Of a DNA stretch of 64,000 nucleotides, positions 10,351 through 21,375 are shown in pieces. A program made the position numbers and the translations under genes. The DNA is from Arion vulgaris (taxonomy: Eukaryota; Mollusca; Gastropoda; Stylommatophora; Arionidae), in contig CM036768.1 in the NCBI GenBank assembly GCA_020796225.1, forward strand, positions 42,947,896-43,011,895. The letters are read 5' to 3'. The notes beneath the pieces were generated by a model. The model searched no databases and was not told the DNA's origin. It saw only the letters and a list, made by a program, of their open reading frames with translations. Positions within the stretch are counted from its first letter, which is position 1. The number at the start of each line of letters is the position of its first letter.

Positions 10351-10689
10351 GGTTAAACCGTGGCCAACGTTACTAACTGACAGCGTGGACGAAATATTGC
10401 CATGTGACGTCACAGGCTGAGGCCGTGTATTCTCACAGACTAACTATTGACTGTTACTATTGGGAAACGCTGATCTAGACAATACATCTTGCAGATGTTA
10501 GAAACTTGTTGTTGGATGCATGTGTGTATTACAGAAGATGTTTTCTGATAAGTAGCTATAGTTGTTGCTCTCACATACTATTTTAGTTTAATTTTATACA
10601 GAATACTTAGATTAATTTTAAATATGATAACTATTTTACTTACATCAGCTTATGGTAGTCTCTCTTCAGTTATCCATGAATAAGTAAGC

Positions 10690-11115
10690 TACATGTTTGC
10701 ACAACACCACATCTTGATTAGCACATAAACTAACATCACTTATCAGTAATCCACGAATTAGTCAGTCACAAGTTTGCACATCACCACAGCTTGATTAGCA
10801 TAGAAACTAAACAGTATTACATAAATATATTTATCTACTACTGAATTTTGCTACTTTCCTTTTTGTGAAGAAGCAGTTTTGAAATTGCATTGATCTTTCC
10901 CTTTATTTTTCCTTAATTGTTGAGGAAAATGTTAGCAAATGTTGGAACCAGACAATAAAGTTTTTCTTTTGAGTCCGCAGACACATCCCAGTACTGTCTA
11001 ATGAGAATTTTATGTAGCTGGCAGTTACAATTTGTATAAACTCCTTCTGGTTTGTCGTGACTAAGAACTTATCTTCATAGTCAGATGATATCGGCTTTTG
11101 AACAACTTTATATGA
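10690..11115 (-). repeat. Diverged duplicated segment, copy 1
   Basis: This aligns with 11,705-12,030. Shared blocks are 'ttgattagcacataaactaa', 'tttatctactactgaatttt', 'attgttgaggaaaat', 'gtctaatgagaattt' and 'taagaacttatct.cata'. On the minus strand it keeps an open frame with 'KYLSQNLTILCFISYKVV' and 'DYEDKFLVTTNQKEF'. I do not recognise it. It could be a decayed exon of an unknown family or a repeat. Confidence 0.55.
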
Positions 11116-11194
11116 TATGAAGCAGAGAATAGTGAGATTTTGTGATAGGTACTTCATTTCCACTCCTATCATTAAATATGTGTAGTTAAAGAAA

Positions 11195-11690
11195 CCCCAT
11201 TTTTTTATTACATTATGTCGAAGGAGATCAATAGTCTACATACCAACTTTTATTATATTATGTCGAAGGAGATCAATAGTCTACATACCAACTTTATTAC
11301 ATTATGTCGAAGGAGATCAATAGTCTAAATACCAACTTTTATTACATTATGTCGAAGGAGATCAATAGTCTACATACCAATTTTTATTACATTATGTCAA
11401 TGAGATCAATAGTCAATACAACTTTTGATACATTATATCGAAGGAGATCAATAGTCTATGTTACAACTTTTATTACATTATGTCGAATGAAATCAATAGT
11501 CTGTCTACATGACAACTTTTGATACATTATATCGAATGAAATCAAGTCTACATGACAACTTTTGATACATTATGTCGCAAGAGATCAATAGTCTATATGC
11601 CAACTTTTGTTACATTATGCAAGGGAATCAAGTCTATGTGATAACTTTTGATACATTATGTCCGAAGAGATCACTAGTGATACAGGATAA
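11195..11690. repeat. ~48-bp minisatellite between the duplicated segments
   Basis: About 10 units contain 'acattatgtcgaaggagatc' and 'aatagtctacataccaactt'. Later units are more diverged. Confidence 0.88.
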
Positions 11691-11704
11691 CAAGGAAAAA
11701 AATG

Positions 11705-12030
11705 ATTCCCAACAATTTTCACAACACTACAACTTGATTAGCACATAAACTAAAAGTACATGTATTAACAAATGTATTTATCTACTACTGAATTTTGTTT
11801 TCCTTTTTGTGAAAAAGAAGCTTGCTGAACATTGCTTGAAATTCTGATTTTTATATCATTGTTGAGGAAAATTTTGGGAACCGAGACAAAAAATATTTAT
11901 TTTTTGAGCTGAGACACATACAGAAATTGTCTAATGAGAATTTCAAACTGGTAGTTACAATTGAAGACAGTCTCCTTATGGTTTGTCGTGGCTAAGAACT
12001 TATCTCCATATCCAGATGATATGTGGACAG
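11705..12030 (-). repeat. Diverged duplicated segment, copy 2
   Basis: Partner of 10,690-11,115, with indels and no long open frame. The two copies flank the 48-bp array. Confidence 0.55.
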
Positions 12031-12430
12031 ATCAGGTTCAATTTAATATGTCATAAATGCAAAACACTGAGTTTTATACCATTTTCTGTTATCTTTAGTT
12101 CTGACCAGATGCAACTGCTCACTGGGAATTGAGTGTTTCTGGCACAAAACTAATGCTTGTTGTGGATGATAAACTAATTGCTTCAACCAGATTATCATGT
12201 GCCATTGTCATGTAATAGTCAATAGTTGGTGCTCTTCTTAAATCTTTTTTATGATTTGCATGGACAAGAGGTTTTCAACATGAAACCATCTCTCAATTTT
12301 TCCACTATTTGACAGCCAGTTAAAGGAACTCTTATCTATGGGAACTTTAGGTGAACAGTAAAAGACATGTCTTGATCTATTTTAATACTGAGTCCTATAG
12401 CTGGTGCTTTCAATAATTATACAATAGAAT
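12030..12430 (-). other. Coding-like but broken stretch, unidentified
   Basis: On the minus strand several short protein-like runs occur in different frames, such as 'GLSIKIDQDMSFTVHLKFP', 'SSFNWLSNSGKIERWF' and 'DNRKWYKTQCFAFMTY'. They suggest a decayed gene that continues into the segment at 11.7-12.0 kb. No family was recognised. Confidence 0.3.
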
Positions 12431-12439
12431 ATGTTCCTT

Positions 12440-12765
12440 TTCTACATTTTGGTACACAACACTTCTAGGCAGTTATTTTGTTGTTATGTTTATTAAAGAA
12501 GGTAATTTTTAAATTATACACATATAATTATAATCGTAATTTGATCTACATTTTGCTACACATTACTTACTAGCTAGGCATCGTTATTTTATTGTTATGT
12601 TTTACACATACAACAGTTGGTTTACTGAAGAAGGTAATTGTTAAATTAACTTATATTATACATATATAATTACAATCGTAATTTGATCTACATTTTGGTA
12701 CACAGTACTTACTAGGCATCGTTATTTTGTTGTTATGTTTACTAAAGAAGTCTGTTTGAGTTTGT
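12440..12765. repeat. ~130-bp AT-rich tandem repeat (about 2.5 units)
   Basis: Repeated blocks are 'atctacattttg.tacaca', 'gttattttgttgttatgttt' and 'ataatta.aatcgtaatttg'. Confidence 0.7.
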
Positions 12766-12859
12766 ATGTTTACTAAAATGTCCATATGTTTATTAAACAC
12801 GTTTGAATAATCCGCCTCACCCTCCATCTTGAATAATATGCGCGAAGCAGTAGTTACGT

Positions 12860-13040
12860 TGCACGGTTAAAACCTACATACCCACATGTGGTACAATATC
12901 CACAAATGCGGGTACAACATCCACACACATTTGGGTACAACATTCAATCACATGGGAGACAACATCCACACACACATGCAGGTACGTCATCCATACAAAT
13001 GTGAGTCCCAACATCTGCACACATGTGGTGTACACTAGAC
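12860..13040. repeat. ~23-bp minisatellite (array 2)
   Basis: Same unit type as 10,105-10,350 ('acatccacacacatttgggt'). Confidence 0.75.
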
Positions 13041-13109
13041 ACACATGTTCCTTTATATTTCCTTGTATTATCTAATTTTATAATGGACATATGTCACCTG
13101 ACAAGAATA

Positions 13110-13295
13110 TGTTAATAAGTTTGTACCTGTAATGTTTGTACCGTAATGTTTGTACCTGTAATGTCTGCGCTCTAATGTTTATATGTAGTGTGTGTCCTGT
13201 AATGTCTGCGCTTCTAATGTATGTACCTGTAATGTTTGTACCTGTAATGTCTGCGCTTCTAATGTTTATTTTGTAACGTATGTACCTGTAAGGAC
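13110..13295 (-). repeat. 16-bp minisatellite with AG|GTAC units
   Basis: Plus-strand units read 'tgtacctgtaatgttt'; on the minus strand this is 'acattacaggtaca'. The array lies just downstream of the donor of the candidate minus-strand exon at 13,314-13,472, which ends CTACAG|GTA. Confidence 0.7.
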
Positions 13296-13313
13296 ACCAA
13301 TAATTAGAAATAC

Positions 13314-13472
13314 CTGTAGGTTTTGAAGATTTGGTGGTGCATATCGCATGCGAGGAGAACGTCCATGCAGCCTGTGAGGCGTTTCTGCTTGCCTTAGCTC
13401 TGATACAGGTCTCATCATTGATTCACTTTGTTGGGGAAGATGCGGGCCACACTTCTGCCTGGATTTATAGTT
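13314..13472 (-). CDS. Possible internal exon, unidentified
   Basis: A 159-bp, 53-codon stretch is open and bounded on the minus strand by an acceptor ('gattctag') and a donor (CTACAG|GTATTT), both phase 0. It encodes 'NYKSRQKCGPHLPQQSESMM' and later 'HRLHGRSPRMRYAPPNL'. No domain was recognised. Support is only the open frame and splice signals; chance is not excluded. It lies upstream of the protease on the same strand, but nothing links them. Confidence 0.3.
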
Positions 13473-13519
13473 CTAGAATCTGTGCTTCTGCCAGATAATA
13501 CAAAATAAATGAATGTATT

Positions 13520-13700
13520 ACTTTTCTCCTAGTGTTACATATCTCTCCTCTCTCCAAGTATTACATCTCTCTACTTCTCTCTCCTAGTATTACTTCTCTC
13601 CTAGTATTACTTTTTCTCTTCTTTTCTCCTAGTATTACTTCTCTTTCTTCTCCCAGTATTAGTTCTCACTCTCCTCTGTCTCCAAGCATTACTTCTCCTA
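13520..13700. repeat. CT-rich tandem repeat ('cctagtattacttctct')
   Basis: Short units of 'ctcctagtattact' occur with CT runs. Matching sequence resumes at about 14,895-14,950, on the far side of an RTE remnant. Confidence 0.7.
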
Positions 13701-13707
13701 ATAATAC

Positions 13708-13835
13708 TTTGAAAATAAAATGGAATACACCTAAAACATTGAAAATAAAATGGAATACACCTAAAACATTGAAAATAAAATGGAATACACCTAAAACATT
13801 GAAAATAAAATGGAATACACCTAAAACATTGAAAA
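13708..13835. repeat. 30-bp minisatellite (about 4.5 units)
   Basis: Near-perfect units of 'attgaaaataaaatggaata' plus 'cacctaaaac'. It is open on both strands because 30 is a multiple of three. Confidence 0.92.
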
Positions 13836-13919
13836 TAATAGACAACAGAAGAAATGCTGAAAAAGCCACTGTGAAAGTTTGGCGTATTCTAAAGATTGTA
13901 TGGAATGCTGCAGTGTGTT

Positions 13920-14860
13920 TTTAAACAACATGAAAAGCTGCTACAGCAAATTCCCATGCAGTGTTTGAAGATTCCGAGATGAAGTTTGAAATCAAAGCAG
14001 ATGTGCGACAAGGATGTGTAATGTCATTCCTGTTATTCACATTCTCATAGATTAGGTGAGGACTAAAACTGTTCAAGATAAGACAAGAGGTATCAGATGG
14101 ACTCTCACATCCACTCTGGAAGACCTAAATTTTGCTGATGACATCGCACTTCTATCTCACAAAATGAAGATATTGAGGAAAGGACTTACAGCCTTAACCA
14201 GTACAGACAGATATTTGGGTTGAAAATCAATCAGAGGAAATGAAATAATGACTCTGAACATGACCCTAACACTAGTCAAACTAAAATAAAACATCCTTCC
14301 AAATACTTTCCCATATCTTGCAAGTTTTATCAGCCATGAAGGAGGAGCTAGATCTGATATTAAAAGCAGACTGAGTAAGACACTAATCGTTCCTGACCCT
14401 TCAGACGATCTGGAAAGTAGCTCAATACAGCTTCAGAACTAAGATTAATATATACTGCAACTGTGTGCTATCAACTTTACTGTACGGATCAGAATGCTGG
14501 GGGTGACAGAACAAGATATGTTCAAACTCTCACCTTCTGTACAACTTGTCTATGAAAGACTTACAGTGTTCTGGCCAAATACTATCTCTAACCAAGAACT
14601 GCATGCACAGTGTCAACAAGAAATATGAGCACCATCATTCAAAGAAAATGGATCAAAACATGTGATACGCATGGATACTAACTCATTAAAACTGCACTGA
14701 GATGAACACAAGAGGGTAAAAACTGGAAGACCAAAACAAAAACCTGGAGGAGAAAAGTGGAACATGGACTAAAAGAAATGAATGCACAACTGGAACACAA
14801 TAGGCCAGAAATAGAGAAGAATGGTTGGTATGTGTTGCTGTCCAAACACTAGGAAGATCA
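13920..14860 (+). mobile_element. RTE-like LINE remnant (RT to tail)
   Basis: In order: 'FEIKADVRQGCVMS', then 'TRGIRWTLTSTLEDLNFADD' (catalytic FADD, near 14,135), 'ALLSHKMKIL', and, after shifts, 'ARSDIKSRLSK' and 'STLLYGSECWG'. These are RT motifs and the connecting tail of an RTE-like element. It is frameshifted and lies between two parts of a CT-rich tandem repeat. Confidence 0.8.
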
Positions 14861-14869
14861 CAGACTAGA

Positions 14870-14950
14870 GAGAGTAGAGAGAGAGTATTAGCTCTCTCCT
14901 CTCTCTCTCTCTCTCTCTCTCCTAGTATTACCCCACCTCCCAGTATTTTT
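14870..14950. repeat. CT microsatellite plus resumed CT-rich tandem repeat
   Basis: A (CT)n run is followed by 'cctagtattaccccacctcc', the same unit as 13,520-13,700. Confidence 0.75.
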
Positions 14951-14984
14951 GGGGTTCTCGCTATGAATCCAGTCAAAGTCATAT

Positions 14985-16165
14985 AAAAAAAAAATGTGTG
15001 CTTCTGATCTCAGGAAGATCTCAGCTGCAGTGCATGAAATCTTTCATCTTGAACACCTATTATGGACTACATATGATGGCCCCCTTCCGTCTGTCTATCA
15101 CAGATACATTGATGACTGTATTGGCATTACTGATATGCCTGAAGCCGATTTATCACGCTTCATTAATTTCATTAATGTTTTCAACCCTTCTATTCTTTTT
15201 ACTTCTCACATCCCCACTACTTGTGCCCAACTTTCTGACATTACTATCTCCATACGCCTATCCACTATCACTACATCAGTATATTACAAGCCTACTGATG
15301 CACATAGTTTCTCCTTTATACTTCTTCCCATCCCCGGGCTTGTCGTGACTCTTTGCCATTTTCGCAGCTCTTGCGCTTACTCGCCTTTGTAGAGGACGAT
15401 GATTTTCTTGAGAGAGCTCGCGAGATGCTCGATTTCTTTCTCAGGCGCCTATACCCGGAGAGGGTGCTTGTCTGGGCTATGCATCGAGTTCAGAAAATCA
15501 CTCACCAGCAGGCCCTCACCAGCCAGCATAGGACCACTAACTCTGACAGAGTAAAACTTATTTTAACTTTCCCCCCCCATAGTTCACTGGTGAAAAATGT
15601 TTTATTCCGTCATTTGTCTATCCAAGTCAGATCCTGAGACCCGTTCTGTCTTCCCCAACTATCCTTTGGTGGCTTACAGACGGGACAGAAGTCTTAAGGA
15701 TATGTTGGTACACAGTCGCTTAAGTCCAATATCCAGACTCATTTTGGCACTGTTCAGTGTGGCCGTCGGCGTTGTAACACGTGTGCTATGTGATACAGAC
15801 GCGTACTGTATGTTTCCTTAGCCACGTTTCTTATTGACGATGGTTTCACATGCGAGTCCGTAATCTTATCTATGCCATTATCTGTAAGCGGTGTAACAAG
15901 GCTTATATCGGCGAGACAGGCAAGAGGCTCAGTGACCGATTCGCCCAACACTTGCGCGACATACGCCAATGCTCTGTGACCCCTGTAGCCACACCCATTT
16001 CAATGATACTGGCCATTTAGGAGCTCACGATGTGCAGGTCACAGCCATCCGATCATGTTCCTCGGATGATCGCAGTCGATTTACTCTGGAGAATCGGTTG
16101 ATTTCTTTGTATGGTACCTTGCGACCACGTGGGCTCAACGTATTACATTCCTATGCTTCTTAGTA
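14985..16165 (+). mobile_element. Penelope-like retroelement, 5'-truncated, with GIY-YIG endonuclease
   Basis: The RT part starts near its palm: 'YHRYIDDCIGIT' (15,095-15,130; YIDD catalytic motif), then 'LSTITTSVYYKPTDAHS'. The linker follows in another frame ('DDDFLERAREMLDFFLRRLY', 15,395-15,450), then 'VAYRRDRSLKDMLVHSRLS' near 15,670-15,725. The endonuclease reads 'NLIYAIICKRC' and 'YIGETGKRLSDRF' (15,860-15,950), a GIY-YIG core. After a frameshift near 15,990 it continues to 'SLYGTLRPRGLN' and a stop near 16,162. Fingers and the N-terminal region are absent. At least three frameshifts make it inactive. The order RT then GIY-YIG is diagnostic of Penelope-like elements. Confidence 0.85.
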
Positions 16166-16545
16166 CTTTCTCTTTCCATGCCTTGTAATCTATGTGGGTA
16201 TATGTTGCATGTATTCAAGTGATATATTTACTAGTTTTTTCATTGTTCTCTTCCGTTTTATATTTAGTTTTTATGTGTGTTTTGTTGTGTTACATTTATT
16301 TCGTTATTCGTTTTTATTCCCAGTTTTCGTTTTTATTTCCAGATTTTCATTAGAAACGTTTTTTTTTGGTCGTCCATTTGTTTTTTTAATTTGTCACTCC
16401 TGTTGTTCGTTTGTTGATAAAGGCCTTGTTGGTCGAAACGTTGCTGTATTTTTCATTGTTTTTGTAATTTGTAAAACTACAGTACTTTGTGATTACGTGT
16501 TTTGTCAATCAAATAGTTTTACTGCAGTCTCATCTATTTTGTGAG
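16165..16545 (+). other. Penelope-like element 3' region, T-rich
   Basis: This is a T-rich non-coding stretch after the endonuclease stop. At 16,414-16,440 it contains 'ttgataaaggcc...ggtcgaaacg', laid out like a type I hammerhead core (CUGAUGA, stem, GAAA). Two core positions are altered, so cleavage is unlikely. Confidence 0.5.
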
Positions 16546-16689
16546 TATTGGAAATCTTTAGCACAGGCAAGGGTCCCCGATGTCTTTTAGAAGATTGTCA
16601 AAATTATTAGTACCAGTAGCATTTCAGCCTGCTCTTCTCGAGTTTGAACTGCTAATGGTTCTTGTATGTACTAAACTTGAACACGGGAC

Positions 16690-16796
16690 CTACATATTAT
16701 GAACAAAAGAAATGTCCTTTAATGAAACTACTAACATTAAGACAGTCTCAAAATAGTTTTGATAAGGTTTTCTTTCATCTTTATTGTTAAATGTCA
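16690..16796 (-). CDS. Terminal exon of an unidentified gene (gene X)
   Basis: After a strong acceptor ('tctcttctgtctcag', read on the minus strand) the frame runs TFNNKDERKPYQNYFET to 'VSLKDISFVHNM' and a TAG at 16,690-16,692, about 35 residues. It starts in phase 1, with the split codon completed by TG. Its acceptor and first 16 bases are repeated 13 times in the array that precedes it, which argues that this junction is the original. The predicted peptide is mixed polar and hydrophobic with no recognised domain. The upstream exon is probably at 17,581-17,648. Confidence 0.5.
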
Positions 16797-17515
16797 CTGA
16801 GACAGAAGAGAATATAGATGGTACCAGACTTGAGTTATTGTTAAATGTTGCTGAGACAGAAGAGAATATAGATGGTGCCAGACTTGAGTTATTGTTAAAT
16901 GTTGCTGAGACAGGAGAGAATATAGATGGTGTCAGACTTGAGTTATTGTTAAATGTCACTGAGACAGAAGAGAATATAGATGGTGCCAGACTTGAGTTAT
17001 TGTTAAATGTCACTGAGACAGAAGAGAATATAGATGGTGCCAGACTTGATTATTAAATGTCACTGAGACAGAAGAGAATATAGATGGTGCCAGACTTGAG
17101 TTATTGTTAAATGTCAGTGAGACAGAAGAGAATATTAGATGGTGTCAGACTTGAGTTATTGTTAAATGTTGCTGAGACAGAAGAGAATATAGATGGTGTC
17201 AGATTTGAGTTATTGTTAAATGTTGCTGAGACAGAAGAGAATATAGATGGTGTCAGACTTGAGTTATTGTTAAATGTCACTGAGACAGAAGAGAATGTAG
17301 ATGGTGTCAGACGTGAGTTATTGTTAAATGTCGCTGAGACAGAAGAGAATATAGATGGTGCCAGACTTGAGTTATTGTTAAATGTAACTGAGACAGAAGA
17401 GAATATAGATGGTGTCAGACTTGAGTTATTGTTAACTGTTGCTGAGACAGAAGAGAATATAGATGGTACCAGACTTGAGTTATTGTTAAATGGTGCTGAG
17501 ACAGAAGAGAATATA
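16797..17515 (-). repeat. 54-bp minisatellite; units carry the gene X 3' splice site
   Basis: On the minus strand each unit contains 'attctcttctgtctcag' followed by 'tgacatttaacaataa', then 'ctcaagtctggcaccatc'. The first two blocks equal the acceptor and first 16 bases of the exon at 16,690-16,796. There are about 13 units. Since 54 is divisible by three, long 18-residue-repeat frames are open on both strands. Confidence 0.9.
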
Positions 17516-17580
17516 AAATTCTTATCAAGTTGTAATGTCACTACTGACTTTCTCATCTCAAGTCAAAATAAAAGTCTTAC

Positions 17581-17648
17581 CATCCATTTCTGTTAAATCA
17601 AGATGTATGATATCCTCTTCCAAGCTTCCACATATTTCTCAAACTTCT
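17581..17648 (-). CDS. Candidate penultimate exon of gene X
   Basis: On the minus strand it lies between 'tctcattcacag' and the donor ATG|GTAAGA. The frame that joins the terminal exon in phase reads 'SLEEDIIHLDLTEMD' up to the donor, but meets a stop near the 5' end of the exon. Another frame reads 'KFEKYVEAWKRISYI' there. Either a one-base error or a different acceptor would resolve this. Confidence 0.4.
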
Positions 17649-17699
17649 CTGTGAATGAGAAATGTTATCATAAAATGTAGCGTTTGATACTTTACATTC

Positions 17700-20205
17700 T
17701 TGGCATACAGGTATCTCTTCTACTTGCATCATACAGATATCTCTACTACTTCCATCATACAGGTATCTCTACTACTTCCATCATACAGGTATCTCTACTA
17801 CTTCCATCATACAGGTATCTTTATTACTTCCATCATACAGGTATCTCTACTACTTCCATCATACAGATATCTCTACTATTTCCATCATACAGGTATGTCT
17901 ACTACTTCCATCATACAGGTATGTCTACTACTTCCATCATACAGGTATGTCTACTACTTCCATCATACAGGTATCTCTACTACTTCCATCATACAGGTAT
18001 GTCTACTACTTCCATCATACAGTTATCTCTATTACTTCCATCATACAGGTATCTCTACAGGTATCTCTTCTACTTCCATCATACAGATATCTCTTCTACT
18101 TCCATCATACAGATATCTCTACTACTTCCATCATACAGGTATCTCTACAGGTATCTCTTCTACTTCCATCATACAGATATCTCTACTACTTCCATCATAC
18201 AGGTATCTCTACAGGTATCTCTTCTACTTCCATCATACAGGTATGTCTACTATTTCCATCATACAGTTATCTCTACTACTTCCATCATACAGGTATCTCT
18301 TCTACTTCCATCATACAGGTATCTCTTCTACTTCCATCATACAGATATCTCTACTACTTCCATCATACAGGTATCTCTACAGTTATCTCTACTATTTCCA
18401 TCATACAGGTATGTCTACTACTTCCATCATACAGGTATCTCTACTACTTCCATCATACAGGTATCTCTACTACTTCCATCATACAGGTATCTCTACTATT
18501 TCCATCATACAGGTATCTCTACTATTTCCATCATACAGGTATCTCTACTATTTCCATCATACAGGTATCTCTACTATTTCCATCATACAGGTATCTCTAC
18601 TACTTCCATCATACAGGTATCTCTACTACTTCCATCATACAGGTATCTTTATTACTTCCATCATACAGGTATCTCTACTATTTCCATCATACAGGTATCT
18701 TTATTACTTCCATCATGCAGGTATCTCTACTACATCCATCATACAGGTATCTCTACTACATCCATCATACAGGTATCTCTACTACATCCATCATACAGGT
18801 ATCTCTATTACTTCCATCATACAGGTATCTCTACAGGTATCTCTACTACCCCCATCATACAGGTATCTCTACTACTTCCATCATACAGGTATCTCTACTA
18901 CCCCATCATATAGGTATTCTCTACCATCCATCATACAGGTATCTCTTCTACTTGCATCATACAGGTATCTCTACTACTTCCATCATACAGGTATCTCTAC
19001 TACATCCATCATACAGGTATCTCTTCACTTGCACATACAGTATCTCTACTACTTCCATCATACAGGTATCTCTACTACTTCCATCATACAGGTATCTCTA
19101 CTACTTCCATCATACAGGTATCTCTACTACTTCCATCATACAGGTATCTCTACTACTTCCATCATACAGATATCTCTACTATTTCCCATCATACAGGTAT
19201 CTCTTCTACTTGCATCATATGGTATCTCTACTACTTCCATCATACAGGTATCTCTACTACATCCATCATACAGGTATCTCTACTACATCCATCATACAGG
19301 TATCTCTACTACATCCATCATACAGGTATCTCTACTACTTCCATCATACAGGTATCTCTACTACTTCCATCATACAGGTATCTCTACTACTTCCATCATA
19401 CAGGTATCTCTACAGGTATCTCTACTACTTCCATCATACAGGTATCTCTACAGGTATCTCTACTACTTCCATCATACAGGTATCTCTACTACTTCCATCA
19501 TACAGGTATCTCTTCTACTTGCATCATATAGGTATCTCTACTACTTCCATCATACAGGTATCTCTACTACTTCCATCATACAGGTATCTCTACTACTTCC
19601 ATCATACAGTTATCTCTATTACTTCCATCATACAGGTATCTCTACAGGTATCTCTACTACTTCCATCATACAGGTATCTCTACAGGTATGTCTACTACTT
19701 CCATCATACAGGTATCTCTACTACTTCCATCATACAGGTATCTCTTCTACTTGCATCATATAGGTATCTCTACTACTTCCATCATACAGGTATCTCTACT
19801 ACTTCCATCATACAGGTATCTCTACTACTTCCATCATACAGGTATCTCTAAGTATCTCTACTACTTCCATCATACAGGTATCTCTACAGGTATCTCTACT
19901 ACTTCCATCATACAGGTATCTCTACTACATCCATCATACAGGTATCTCTACTACATCCATCATACAGGTATCTCTACACATCCATCATACAGAGTATGTC
20001 TACAGGTATCTCTACTGCTTCCATCATACAGTTATCTCTACTACCCCATCATACAGGTATCTCTACTACTTGCTCATACGGTATCTCTACTACATCCATC
20101 ATACAGGTATCTCTACTACATCCATCATACAGGTATCTCTTCTACTTCCATCATACAGGTATCTCTACTACTTCCATCATACAGGTATGTCTACAGGTAC
20201 TGGAT
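17700..20205 (+). repeat. 26-bp minisatellite of GT...AG units (about 90 copies)
   Basis: The unit runs from 'gtatctctactacttccatc' to 'atacag', so every unit starts with GT, ends with AG, and joins its neighbour as CAG|GTATCT. Variants are GTATGT, 'gttatct', 'agatatct', 'ctacatccatc' and short hybrid units 'gtatctctacag'. As 26 is not a multiple of three but few stops occur, all three plus frames stay open for hundreds of codons; no gene is implied. Confidence 0.95.
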
Positions 20206-20344
20206 CCCTGATAATTATTTTCCTAACATGCTTTACTAGTGTCTACTTATGACATAAATTCTGGAGTTCAAGATCATTTTGTGCCAACAATTTTCTGTGT
20301 GCAGATGGTACATGTTTGGACTACGGGAAATCGTGATCCTTTAC

Positions 20345-20640
20345 TGAGGGATCTTCTTCTTCGAGCGCTTCATATCGACCCCTTGTTAACCCCTCTTTGT
20401 GATTTGTATGAGATCTGAGCCTATGGACGATTTTATGTTGTGCCAGTTATCACCTATAAGTGGCCGCCCTCCCATTTCTGTGATGCTTTTTTTAAACTTC
20501 GGTAGCTTTCCCATGAATTTACATCAGTAGCATCTTTCGACATGTCTTGTAGGATGCAATGTTACTATTCTTTGCTCCCCTTGTGAGCCCCGGCAAAACT
20601 TACCACAATCATATTTTGCTGGTGGGGATGTTGTATCTTT
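20345..20640 (-). mobile_element. SINE-like element with GAA-rich 3' tail (copy b)
   Basis: The minus strand ends in 'gctcgaagaagaagatcc'. Its body shares 'gagcaaagaatag.aac' and 'acatgtcgaaa' with the blocks at 2,040-2,150 and 34,435-34,560. The family is not identified. Confidence 0.5.
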
Positions 20641-20689
20641 ACTCTGTCCAAAACTGCATATATTCCCTGTGATTAAACATGAATAGATA

Positions 20690-21145
20690 TATAAAGTAGT
20701 TAGTTATACATGTATATTCAATACTGATGTTGTGTGTGTCTCAGACTGAGATATATAAAGTAGTTAGTTATATATTCAATACTGGTGTTGTGTGTCTCAG
20801 ACTGAGATATATAAAGTAGTTAGTTATATATTCAATACTGGTGTTGTGTGTCTCAGACTGAGATATATAAAGTAGTTAGTTATATATTCAATACTAGTGT
20901 TGTGTGTCTCAGACTGAGATATATAAAGTAGTTAGTTATATATTCAATACTGGTGTTGTGTGTCTCAGACTGAGATATATAAAGTAGTTAGTTATATATT
21001 CAATACTGGTGTTGTGTGTCTCAGACTGAGATATATAAAGTAGTTAGTTATATATTCAATACTGGTGTTGTGTGTCTCAGACTGAGATATATAAAGTAGT
21101 TAGTTATATATTCAATACTGATGTTGTGTGTCTCTGAGATATATA
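20690..21145. repeat. 56-bp minisatellite (about 8 units)
   Basis: Near-identical units of 'agatatataaagtagttagt' followed by 'tatatattcaatactggtgt' and 'tgtgtgtctcagactg'. Confidence 0.93.
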
Positions 21146-21154
21146 AAGTATTGA

Positions 21155-21352
21155 ACTTACCCACAGTTGCATTTACTCGTACCTACAGTTGTACTTACCC
21201 ACAGTTGAACTTACCCATGTTTGAACTTACCCACAGTTGAACTTACCCATGTTTGAACTTACCCACAGTTGAACTTACCCATGTTTGAACTTACCCACAG
21301 TTGCACTTACCCACAGTTGAACTTACCCACAGTTGAACTTACCCATGTTTGA
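21155..21352. repeat. 16-bp minisatellite
   Basis: Alternating 'ttgaacttacccacag' and 'ttgaacttacccatgt' units. On the minus strand the units contain GG|GTAAGTTC, close to a consensus 5' splice site. Confidence 0.85.
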
Positions 21353-21375
21353 AATTACCCCTGTTTCTCCTGTAG

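Noticed and set aside
10405..10412. TGACGTCA palindrome resembling a CREB/ATF site
   Set aside because: A single 8-mer without promoter context in 64 kb is weak evidence.
17700..20250. Open frames of 400-690 codons (YRYLYYFHHTGIST-like repeats)
   Set aside because: They are the 26-bp array read in three plus frames. All three are open at once and no flanking non-repetitive coding sequence joins them.
20184..20252. Plus-strand open end TGSLIIIFLTCFTSVYL after the last AG of the 26-bp array, considered as a terminal exon
   Set aside because: It is short, with no homology. The preceding AG is one of ninety equivalent array positions.
20304..20410. Possible exon after 'ttttctgtgtgcag' reading MVHVWTTGNRDPLLRDLL
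   Set aside because: It runs straight into the SINE-like element at 20,345 and has no recognised homology or donor.
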